Shown here piece by piece: positions 1-6,696 of a stretch of DNA of 7,299 nt. The position numbers and the translations under genes were made by a program. The stretch's first letter is position 1. Each line of letters begins with the position of its first letter. A model generated the notes under the pieces. It worked only from the letters and a program-made list of their open reading frames with translations, searched no databases and was not told where the DNA came from. The DNA is from JARRNO01 sp037384885 (GTDB lineage Bacteria; Acidobacteriota; UBA4820; DSQY01): positions 1-7,299 of the forward strand of contig JARRNO010000168.1 in NCBI GenBank assembly GCA_037384885.1. The letters run 5' to 3'.

Positions 1-45
1 GCCACGCCCGGAAGGCACACAATCAGGGATGAGAGGGCTTCCCGC

Positions 46-1977
46 TTGAACGATGACGTGAAACAGGTCGGCAGATACCAAGTGCAGGAGATCATCGGCA
101 AGGGCGCTATGGGCGTGGTCTACCTGGCGTACGACCCTCAAATCGGGCGCCGGGTCGCGCTCAAAACCATCAAGCCCCAGGAGGGCGCCCGCCCGGAAGA
201 AATCGAGGAAAACAAGGCCAGGTTTCTCCGGGAAGCCCAAGCCGCCGGTCGGCTGCTCCATCCGAACATCGTCACCATCTTTGATGTTTTCGAAGATAAG
301 GGCACCATGTTCATCGCCATGGAGCACGTGGAAGGCATTCTCCTGGACAGCTTCTGCGTGCGGGGAAAGCTCCTGCCCCTGCCCAAGGTTCTCTCGCTCG
401 TTTCCCAGGGGCTATCGGCGCTCGAGTATGCTCACCGCCATGGAATTGTCCACAGGGACATCAAGCCCGGCAACATGATGGTGGTGAACGGGGACACCCT
501 GAAGGTGATGGATTTTGGCTTGGCCAAGAAAGAAGAGGCCAACCTTACCCAGAGCGGCACCGTCATTGGGACCCCTCATTACATGTCGCCGGAACAGGTT
601 CAGGGAAAACCGCTGGACGGCCGGTCGGACCTGTTTTCCATGGGGGTCGTTCTCTATGAACTTCTGACAGGCACCCGACCCTTCCAGGGAGACACCCTTT
701 CAACCATCATTTACAAGATCCTGCACGAGGGTCCCCCGGCGCCGCGTACCTTGAATCCCAACCTTCCGGAAGCCCTGAATCAAATCGTACAAAAGGCCGT
801 AGACAAAGATCCTGCGATGCGGTTTCAAACGGCGAGAGCCTTTATGGACGCCATCCGGAACTATTCCCGCAGCGGATTTGAAGAAATCCTTCCGTCTCTG
901 GAAAGCGACCCAGGCGGGAATGAATTTCTGCCGCCTCCCCCCAGTTCCGTGATTCGCCGTCCGAGAAGCTCATCGCGCCACGCCTTTCGAAAGTTTCTTT
1001 TCGCGGGGGCTTTCGCCGCCCTGCTCGGTGGTGCGGTCGCAGGGGCTCTTTACATAGCGGGGGGCGGTTTGGCGCCCTCGGCGCCCGCCCCGGCCACGAA
1101 AGTCCCTGTCGCACCCTCCGAAGAGAAGCTGCCCCGGCCAGTCAAAGTTATCACCAATCCTCCCGGAGCCAGCCTTTTTATGGACGGCAGGCCGGTGAAG
1201 ATGGTGACCCTCGCCCCCGGGGACACGTCAGCACACGTGGTAGAGGCGCGCCTGGGATGCCTTTCCGCCAAGAAGACCAGTCGAAATGGTCCCGGACTTT
1301 CCACGATCCGCCTAGCACTCCAGCCGGGGCCTTACAAGCTTTCCGTCGCCTCCGTTCCGCCGGGCGCTGAAATCTTTCTGGACGGGCAGGACACCGGCCG
1401 CGTCACGCCCGCCGACATCTCAGGCAGCGGATGCAGCCCCGTGAAGGTGACCCTCCAACTCGCCGGCAGGGAAACCGTCTCCCAGGATCTGGATCCGCGG
1501 AAAAGCCTGTCTGTGAACATCAGTCTGCCGGTTGAGAAACCCAAGGGTACGTTGAAGTTAACAGCCTCCTCTGGTAACATCAGATTCTATTTAGGCGACC
1601 AGTACCTGGGAGGCCCGGGTCACGATGTCAAGCTTAAGGAAGGGGCCTACACCATAAGGATTCTCGACCCCAAGATCCGTGGGGAGCGAAAGGTGACGGT
1701 CAAGGTGGAATCCGGGCAGACCCGCATGCTGAAAGCGCCGCGGATGGCCACCGGGAAAATCTTTCTCTACGGTAAGCCTAACGAGGGAAAAGTATACGTG
1801 GATGGGTCCTACCTGGATGATCTTCCCCTCAACGGCACAGACCCACTGGCGACGGGCCGCCACCGCTTCAAGGTTGTGGATCCAGCAGGCAGCACGGTCT
1901 CTTTCGATTGGACGATCCATGAGGGCGAGCAAACGAAAGTCGTGGACTTCAGTAAGAAGGCGGTGGAAAACCTGTAG
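46..1977 (+). CDS. Membrane-anchored Hanks-type Ser/Thr protein kinase with four C-terminal PEGA-like repeats
   Basis: A 643-residue protein that should phosphorylate Ser/Thr on proteins in the cytoplasm. The kinase domain spans about residues 11-275 and looks catalytically complete: glycine loop G18-x-G20-x-x-G23, ATP-binding K40 in VALK, helix-C E63, catalytic loop HRDIKPGN (D138, K140, N143), DFG 156-158, activation segment ending in GTPHYMSPE (S181-P-E183 in place of APE), and helix-F D195. A proline-rich, basic linker (about 290-314) leads to one hydrophobic membrane segment (about 316-341). Beyond it lie four beta-rich PEGA-like repeats (about 366-428, 430-497, 502-567, 570-636), with PPGA plus hydrophobic-DG signatures in the first two, probably periplasmic. 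TTG 46 is chosen as start: GAGAGG at 32-37 lies 8 bases upstream, whereas GTG 58 would be too far from it. The frame is open to the window edge, so an earlier start is possible. First gene of the operon seen here. Confidence 0.93.
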   Translation: MNDDVKQVGRYQVQEIIGKGAMGVVYLAYDPQIGRRVALKTIKPQEGARPEEIEENKARFLREAQAAGRLLHPNIVTIFDVFEDKGTMFIAMEHVEGILLDSFCVRGKLLPLPKVLSLVSQGLSALEYAHRHGIVHRDIKPGNMMVVNGDTLKVMDFGLAKKEEANLTQSGTVIGTPHYMSPEQVQGKPLDGRSDLFSMGVVLYELLTGTRPFQGDTLSTIIYKILHEGPPAPRTLNPNLPEALNQIVQKAVDKDPAMRFQTARAFMDAIRNYSRSGFEEILPSLESDPGGNEFLPPPPSSVIRRPRSSSRHAFRKFLFAGAFAALLGGAVAGALYIAGGGLAPSAPAPATKVPVAPSEEKLPRPVKVITNPPGASLFMDGRPVKMVTLAPGDTSAHVVEARLGCLSAKKTSRNGPGLSTIRLALQPGPYKLSVASVPPGAEIFLDGQDTGRVTPADISGSGCSPVKVTLQLAGRETVSQDLDPRKSLSVNISLPVEKPKGTLKLTASSGNIRFYLGDQYLGGPGHDVKLKEGAYTIRILDPKIRGERKVTVKVESGQTRMLKAPRMATGKIFLYGKPNEGKVYVDGSYLDDLPLNGTDPLATGRHRFKVVDPAGSTVSFDWTIHEGEQTKVVDFSKKAVENL

Positions 1978-3058
1978 CTTCGCCGCTGCGGCGCTCATGA
2001 CCCTGGCCGTGCTGGCCGCGCCGCCGGCGACATTCCCTCCCGCCGGGGCCCCGGTTGCTGCCCCAGACCTCCTGGCGCAATCGCGGGTGGCTTTGTTCGA
2101 AGGCAGGATAACGCAGGCCTACCGGCTTCTTGAGGAAGCCCGTCCGGTTCTATCAAAGAATGACGAGTGGCTCAAGACGTCGGCTCTGGTGGATCTGGCG
2201 CTGGAGCGGCCCTTCCGGGCCGCCGCCGAACTGAGCCGTATCCAAAGGCCAGACGCCGTGACCGCCGCAAGGCTTCGGTCAATTCTGCGCTATCAGGGCG
2301 CCGATCCCCTCGACGTTCCCTTCGCTCCATCGGGGTTCAGGTGGCCCGATCTTCCGGGCCAGCTGCTGCGGGGCGTCATCAGCCTGACTCCCGCGCCTGA
2401 AGGCAATCTGGTGCTGTTGACCTCAAGCCAGGTCCTGCTCGTCAACCCGCAGGGCAGGATCCTTGCGGCCCAAAATCTTCCGGGCGGACGGGACCTGACT
2501 CTCGATCCCAACGGACTGCCCCTTGCACTCGGCGAAGCGGCGGTCTTTCGGGCCAACCACACGATTCCACTGCCTGACGCCATCCAAAAGCCGCGATCGG
2601 TCGCCGCCTCGCCCGGCGGAAACCTGCTGGTTCTGGACGGCAGGGAGCCGGCGGTTTTCGTTCTTGACGCGGCCGGAAAGGTTTTGGGCAAGAAGGTTCT
2701 GGCGCTGCCCGATCCGTGGAAGATACGGACCGACGCGGTCGGTCGAGTCTACATTCTGGACCGCAGGACAAGGACGGTCCACGTTTACGGAGCCGACCTC
2801 ATTCCGCTAACCACGATCGATCCCTCCAAGGCCGGAATCGACATCCGGCGCGCCGACGATCTCCAGGTGGACTTTGCCGGGGACGTGGTCATTCTGGATG
2901 GGAGACGCCACCAGGTCAGCATGTTTACGTTGAAGGGACGGCTTCTTGGAGACAGCAACCGCGCGGCCGCCCGCATGGACGCATTCGGCTGGAACGGCCG
3001 GGGTTCCTTCTATTTCCTGGACGGGCACGATCTGTACGTCGGAAAGGTGAGCCTATGA
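1919..3058 (+). CDS. Predicted exported protein: N-terminal helical repeats plus beta-propeller-like C-terminus
   Basis: I do not recognise a named family. From ATG 1919 the product is 379 residues. It opens with a strongly basic stretch (about 1-18, rich in R and K) followed by a hydrophobic run (about 19-34, CSFAAAALMTLAVLAA) and a Pro/Ala-rich segment, as in a Sec signal peptide with no clear lipobox. Residues about 50-115 look like paired amphipathic helices of TPR type. From about 146 to the end there are recurring beta-strand blades of the form xxNLLVLDG / VFVLDAAGKVL / VYILDRRTRTVHVYG, like an NHL/YncE-type propeller. ATG 1919 overlaps the kinase by 59 bases. The alternative ATG 1997 would give 353 residues, has no ribosome site, and removes the basic part of the signal peptide, so 1919 is preferred with moderate certainty. 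It may be an extracytoplasmic binding or scaffold partner of the kinase; that is inferred only from position and export. Confidence 0.8.
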   Translation: MRASKRKSWTSVRRRWKTCSFAAAALMTLAVLAAPPATFPPAGAPVAAPDLLAQSRVALFEGRITQAYRLLEEARPVLSKNDEWLKTSALVDLALERPFRAAAELSRIQRPDAVTAARLRSILRYQGADPLDVPFAPSGFRWPDLPGQLLRGVISLTPAPEGNLVLLTSSQVLLVNPQGRILAAQNLPGGRDLTLDPNGLPLALGEAAVFRANHTIPLPDAIQKPRSVAASPGGNLLVLDGREPAVFVLDAAGKVLGKKVLALPDPWKIRTDAVGRVYILDRRTRTVHVYGADLIPLTTIDPSKAGIDIRRADDLQVDFAGDVVILDGRRHQVSMFTLKGRLLGDSNRAAARMDAFGWNGRGSFYFLDGHDLYVGKVSL

Positions 3059-5219
3059 AAAAACTGCTCACCATTCTCCTGCTCGTCTCCGGGGTCGCCC
3101 TGCTCGTCCGTGGGCAGGTGGTAGTGGAAGAGGTGGGAACCCTGCACGACGCCTTCAACTCGGCAATGGCGAGCTACCACGCCTTCCAGTTTAAGAAGGC
3201 TGTTGAATCGATCAAGCCCGTCATCGCCAAGCTCGAAGGATGGGAACAGACCGGCAGGCTCCAAGCTTCGGACGAGCTGCTCCTGGAAAGCGCATTGGAA
3301 CTGCGCGCGGTTAGCGAGTACAACCTGGGGAAGCTGGAGGCCTCGCGATCGGATTTCGAACACTTGATCAAGCTCCGGCCGGAATATCCCCTGACCATTA
3401 CCCAGTCCCCCAAGATCCAGAAATATTTCGAGGAAGTGCGGGCCTCTCTTACGGGATCGGTCTTTCTTGACGTCACACCCGCGAACAGCGTCGTGTACGT
3501 GGACGGGCGAAGCTTTGGCAGCACCTTTCCCCAGAAGCTTCCCCTTCTCAAGGGCCTGCACGTCATCCGAGTCACCCATCCAGGCTATGATCCGGCAGAA
3601 AAGCAGGTCAACGTGGACGTGGGAGAATCGCGGCAAGTCACCGTCAAACTGGTTCCCAACGCGAGAACCATTTATTTCTTCGTTAAAATACAGGGAACCC
3701 GCCTTTATATCGACGGCAAGGACGTGGGGACTGCCGACGAGGCCGCCGATTCTCGCCCGGACTGGAAAAACTTTCTCGAAGGCGCGGGCGTGGACCCAAA
3801 GTCCTACTACGGAATCACCGCCAAATACCTCCCTCCGGGAGACCATCAGGTTCTCCTGAAGCGGAACTGCTACGCGCCAAGGCGGTTCCAATTGACGGTC
3901 CAGTTGGATAAGGCGCGCAATTTGCCCGGCTTCATCAAGCCGCTGGCGCAAGAGAGAAAAACGGTTACGCTGACCGTCGTTTCCCATCCGGAGGGGGCCG
4001 CCATTCAGATCGACGGACAGAGCTACGGAGCCACCCCCGCCGAGATTCCCGACTTCTGTATCGGCACTCACTCGGTTTCCTTGGTCAAAAAAGATGTGGG
4101 ACGCTACAAGGGTAAACTCGACATCCCCAACCAGGATCGCTACCGCCTGGAGGAACAACTCCATCCCACCCTGCTTTGGGTCGGTCTGACAAGGGACCAG
4201 GACGTATCACAAGGTGCCCAGGACGACGCCGATGCGGCGATTGCAAGCGCCGTTCCCGCGATGCAGCGCTTCAGCGGGGAAGTGTCGCAGGAAAAGAACC
4301 CGCTGCTTCCCGATACCTTTTTCGTGCAGGGCGTGTCGGCAAGCCAGGTGGAAAAGACGGTGAAGGATCTGTGCGGCAAATACGCGGCCCAGGCCCTGGT
4401 GGCAGGGAAAATCTCCAGAGCGGGTTCCGGTAAAGGCTACCGCATCGATTTGCGGCTCCTGGTGCCGGGGATCCCCGGCCACGACGACTTCTCCGTCCAG
4501 GTTGCGGGAAGCGGTGATGCATCAAAGGCGCTGGCTCCACTCGACAAGCCGGACGAAAGTTGTCTCACCAACCTGGCTCTCGGTGATATCCCCGGACAGT
4601 CCAATCCAGCAATTTTTAGGATCGCCGCCGCAACAGGAGGCGTTCGGCCCGGGGACCTCCTGAAATCCGTGGACGGAAAGCCGGTGAAAAGCGCGAAGCA
4701 GGTCCTAACCCTTTTGAGCAAGCCGGGCTTTTACCAGTTGACCTGCGAACGAAACGGCAAGACGATCACCTCACAGTTCAAGCCGGTATGGCTGCCGCGC
4801 TTATACCCGTATGAGGGGCCCGGTTTNNNNNNNNNNNNNNNNNNNNNNNNNNCCTCATTTCCCGTGAGGAAGTGCTGGGTGGTTCTTCTCCGGGGCGGCA
4901 GGCGAGGGCCAGGTTGAATGTGGCGTTCGCTGATCTGAACCTTCACCGGCCGCAGGCGGCGCTGGAAGATTTGAAGACATTCGCCGGGGCCTCGCATGAA
5001 GGGGTTCCCGAAGCCGTGGTGGACTATGTCAAGGCCGTGGCCCTGGTCCAGCTCGGGCGTGGGGTGGAGGCCTTTCCCCTGCTCCAAAGCGCCGCCCAGG
5101 GGAAGAACGACAGCTTGGACGGGTGCGGAAGCATACTCATCCGCCCACTGGCGAACAACTTGCTGGAACAGCTCCCGCCGCTGCCGCAGCCCGCACCAGC
5201 GGCCGGGGAACAGCACTAA
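3055..5219 (+). CDS. Exported TPR / PEGA / PDZ-like / TPR protein, interrupted by an assembly gap
   Basis: The ATG overlaps the stop of the previous gene (ATGA, 3055-3058), with AGGTGA at 3045-3050 as ribosome site. The product begins with a clear signal peptide (MKK, hydrophobic core to about residue 19). Then come helical TPR-like repeats (about 27-125) and a first PEGA repeat (133-200, YVDG). A second (203-298, YIDG) is enlarged by an insert around residues 228-255. A third (301-372) carries the textbook HPEGAAIQIDG. An unrecognised alpha/beta region (373-500) precedes a short PDZ-like domain (about 505-573, with GVRPGDLLKSVDGKPV). The frame runs into Ns at 4827. After the gap, frame 3 from 4854 encodes 121 residues of TPR-like sequence (LISREEVLGG...NLHRPQAALEDLKTF) to a TAA at 5217-5219. 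I read both parts as one gene; the frame change would come from a wrongly sized gap. Sharing PEGA repeats with the kinase suggests a common envelope structure or ligand. No enzymatic function is evident. Confidence 0.82.
4827..4852. other. Assembly gap (26 Ns) inside the PEGA/PDZ gene
   Basis: A run of 26 Ns joins two contig ends. The left end is coding in frame 1 with two bases of a codon left over (4825-4826). The right side is coding in frame 3, with one base (4853) before the first full codon at 4854. The two sides are in phase only if the true gap is a multiple of three, which 26 is not. The flanks carry complementary hexamers ATGAGG (4811-4816) and CCTCAT (4853-4858), and a GGGCCC palindrome at 4816-4821. 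Confidence 0.97.
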
Positions 5220-5221
5220 TG

Positions 5222-5227
5222 AAGGAG
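5222..5227 (+). promoter_or_regulatory. Ribosome binding site that fixes the selD start
   Basis: AAGGAG at 5222-5227 stands 5 bases before ATG 5233. This strong site supports a start upstream of the in-frame TGA, not at GTG 5329. A second ATG at 5219-5221, overlapping the previous stop, is in another frame and has no such site. Confidence 0.85.
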
Positions 5228-5232
5228 CGAAT

Positions 5233-6285
5233 ATGCCCGGACCGGAAAAGCCCCCAGTGGGACGCTTGACCGCGCTCAGCCACGGGTCGGGTTGAGCGTG
5301 TAAGATCAGTCCACTGGACCTGGCGGACGTGCTCCGCCGGCTGCCCCCCATGAGCGAAGAAAGGCTCCTCACGCCTACGAACAAGGTGGAGGACGCCGCC
5401 GCGTACCTGCTGGACGCGGACCGGGCCATTCTGTTCACGGCGGACTACTTCACGCCCGTGGTGGATGATCCTTACACTTACGGCCAAATCGCCGCCGCCA
5501 ACGCTTTCTCCGACATCTACGCCATGGGGGGGCGTCCCAAACTTGCGCTGAACCTGATGAATTTTCCCACGCGAAAGCACCGGACGCTGGAGATGGAGCA
5601 GATCCTTCAGGGAGGGGCCAACAAGGCCCTGGAAGCCGGATGCCTGATCGTGGGCGGCCACACCATCGACGACAACGAACCCAAATACGGCATGGCAGTC
5701 GTCGGGGAAGTGCACCCCGACCGGTTGATCTACAAGGGGACTTCCAATCCGGGGGATCTCTTGTATCTGACCAAACCCCTGGGCAGCGGTATCCTGGTGA
5801 CCGCCTTCAAAAACGACGCGATCGATGCAGGCGGGCTGCAACCCGTCGTCGACAGCATGGCCGCCCTGAATGCGGCGGCGTCGGAAGCGGCACTGCAAGC
5901 GGGGGTGAGTGCCGGAACGGACGTGACCGGGTTCGGGCTGCTGGGTCATCTATACGAGATGTGCCTTGGGGCGGAACTCTCGGCGGTGCTTGACGAAGCT
6001 GCGCTTCCCTATTTCGAGGGAGTTGCATCCCTGGCGGAGCGCGGGTACATTCCGGCGGGATCGAAGGCGAACTGGGAGCTGGTAGCCGAGCATACCCGCT
6101 GTCCGTCCAATTGGACTGAACACTTCAAATTCATGGCGGCGGACGCGCAAACCTCCGGCGGTCTTCTGCTGGCCGTGCCCCCCAACCGGGCCTCCCGGTT
6201 GGAGAACGCGTTCAACGACCGGAAACAGTGGTACGCGCGGATCGGAGTCATGGCCGAGCCCCCCATTGGAATCCTTATCCGTTAA
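5233..6285 (+). CDS. selD: Selenophosphate synthetase (selenide, water dikinase), selenocysteine-containing
   Basis: Makes selenophosphate from selenide and ATP in the cytoplasm; the product is the selenium donor for Sec-tRNA and for selenouridine in tRNA. From ATG 5233 the product is 350 residues, normal for the family, if TGA 5293-5295 is read as selenocysteine. The N-terminus then reads RLTALSHGSG-U-ACKISP, which aligns with the E. coli active-site region LTQYSHGAGCGCKISP: Sec21 takes the place of the catalytic Cys, and C23 and K24 are kept. Other family motifs: E53-D54-AAAY (E. coli DDAAVY), D71 in TADYFTPVVDD, ANAFSDIYAMGG (N90, D94), GGHTID (141-146), TDVTGFGLLGH (D230) and DAQTSGG (D304). 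It lies 13 bases after the PEGA/PDZ gene on the same strand, so it is probably co-transcribed. No stop other than the recoded TGA occurs. The organism should also encode SelA, SelB and selC, which lie outside this window. Confidence 0.96.
5293..5295 (+). other. selD: Recoded TGA: selenocysteine codon of selD
   Basis: This TGA lies in frame at codon 21 of selD, exactly at the catalytic Cys/Sec position of the family (GSG-U-ACK). Coding signal and family similarity continue without break on both sides, which argues against a pseudogene or an unrelated upstream stop. Confidence 0.94.
5320..5340 (+). promoter_or_regulatory. Candidate bacterial SECIS hairpin in selD mRNA
   Basis: An 8-bp stem pairs 5320-5327 (CTGGCGGA) with 5333-5340 (TCCGCCGG), including one U-G pair (5321-5339), around the 5-base loop CGTGC (5328-5332). 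The loop starts 32 bases after the TGA and has a G at its second position. Both match the known layout of bacterial SECIS elements, which lie inside the coding region just downstream of the UGA and bind SelB in the loop. It also encodes conserved protein sequence (LADVLRR). Folding was done by eye. Confidence 0.75.
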
Positions 6286-6348
6286 GACGCAAAGCGGCGG
6301 CCGCCTCTCTCACAGGACAGATAGAAAAAGAAGGGACACAAACGGGGC
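6286..6348. other. Intergenic space between convergent genes
   Basis: Sixty-three bases separate the selD stop from the cupin stop on the other strand. A GC palindrome GGCGGCCGCC sits at about 6296-6305 but has almost no loop and no T-tract on the plus strand. The A-rich stretch near 6325-6333 would be a T-rich tract for minus-strand transcripts but is not preceded by a convincing hairpin. No terminator is called. Confidence 0.5.
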
Positions 6349-6696
6349 TCAGGACTTCACCCTGCCGTAGTCGTCCGACAGCCTGACGACGTCGTCCAGT
6401 TCGGGTGTGGATACTTCAAAAATGAGCGTGTCTTCGAGCGCCATGGTCCGGTGCTTGGTTCCCGGCGGCAAGTGAAGGGACTCCCCCCTGCCGAGAACCA
6501 CCGTATGTTCTCCGGCGCCCCCGTCGAGAAGGATTTCCACCTTGCCCTCGTCGATGAAAAACGCTTCATCTTTTTTCTCGTGGTACTGATAGGAGAGGCG
6601 CGCCCCCTTTTTTATGAAGAGGACTTTCCCCGCATAGCGGTCGGTGTGAGCAAAAATCAGCTCGTACCCCCAGGGCTTGTCCACACGGGTCATCAT
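6349..6696 (-). CDS. Small cupin protein, phosphomannose-isomerase type
   Basis: A 115-residue single-domain cupin. It opens with VDKPWGYE, typical of the cupin domain of type II mannose-6-phosphate isomerase/GDP-mannose pyrophosphorylase, and ends with STPELDDVVRLSDDYGR, also typical of that group. Cupin motif 1 (about 31-51) contains Q37-x-H39-(x4)-E44; motif 2 (about 71-83) contains PPGTKH with H82. Q37, H39, E44 and H82 match the metal-ligand set of phosphomannose isomerases, so a sugar-phosphate isomerase or sugar-binding role is plausible, but stand-alone cupins of this size are often uncharacterised. The start overlaps the stop of enzyme I (ATGA at 6696-6693). GGGAGG at 6705-6700 lies 3 bases from the first ATG and 6 from the second (6693), so translation may begin at either Met1 or Met2. 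It is probably translationally coupled to enzyme I. Confidence 0.88.
   Translation of the reverse strand: MMTRVDKPWGYELIFAHTDRYAGKVLFIKKGARLSYQYHEKKDEAFFIDEGKVEILLDGGAGEHTVVLGRGESLHLPPGTKHRTMALEDTLIFEVSTPELDDVVRLSDDYGRVKS

Noticed and set aside
2..49. Tail of an upstream gene overlapping the kinase start (frame 2, TGA at 47-49, giving TTGA)
   Set aside because: The overlap would suit coupling, but 15 codons cannot be told from chance. Frame 3 also ends nearby (TGA 30-32).
3010..4164. Long open frame (384 codons) on the minus strand opposite the PEGA/PDZ gene
   Set aside because: The plus frame has a signal peptide and PEGA motifs; the minus frame has no recognisable motif and follows from G/C-rich third positions of the real gene.
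5293..5295. TGA as evidence that selD is a pseudogene or starts at GTG 5329
   Set aside because: The TGA is exactly at the catalytic Sec/Cys position, with conserved residues on both sides, a strong ribosome site before ATG 5233 and a SECIS-like hairpin after it.
5307..5322. Alternative hairpin CAGTCC / GGAC(C)TG as the SECIS
   Set aside because: Its loop (ACT) has no G, the stem needs a bulge and is weaker, and it competes with the longer stem at 5320-5340.
4731..5438. Minus-strand open frame running across the Ns and the selD start
   Set aside because: It depends on unknown bases and lies opposite the TPR-like tail and selD, both of which have better support.
6294..6310. GGCGGCCGCC palindrome as a terminator after selD
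   Set aside because: A perfect palindrome without loop leaves only about 4 usable base pairs, and no T-tract follows on the plus strand.
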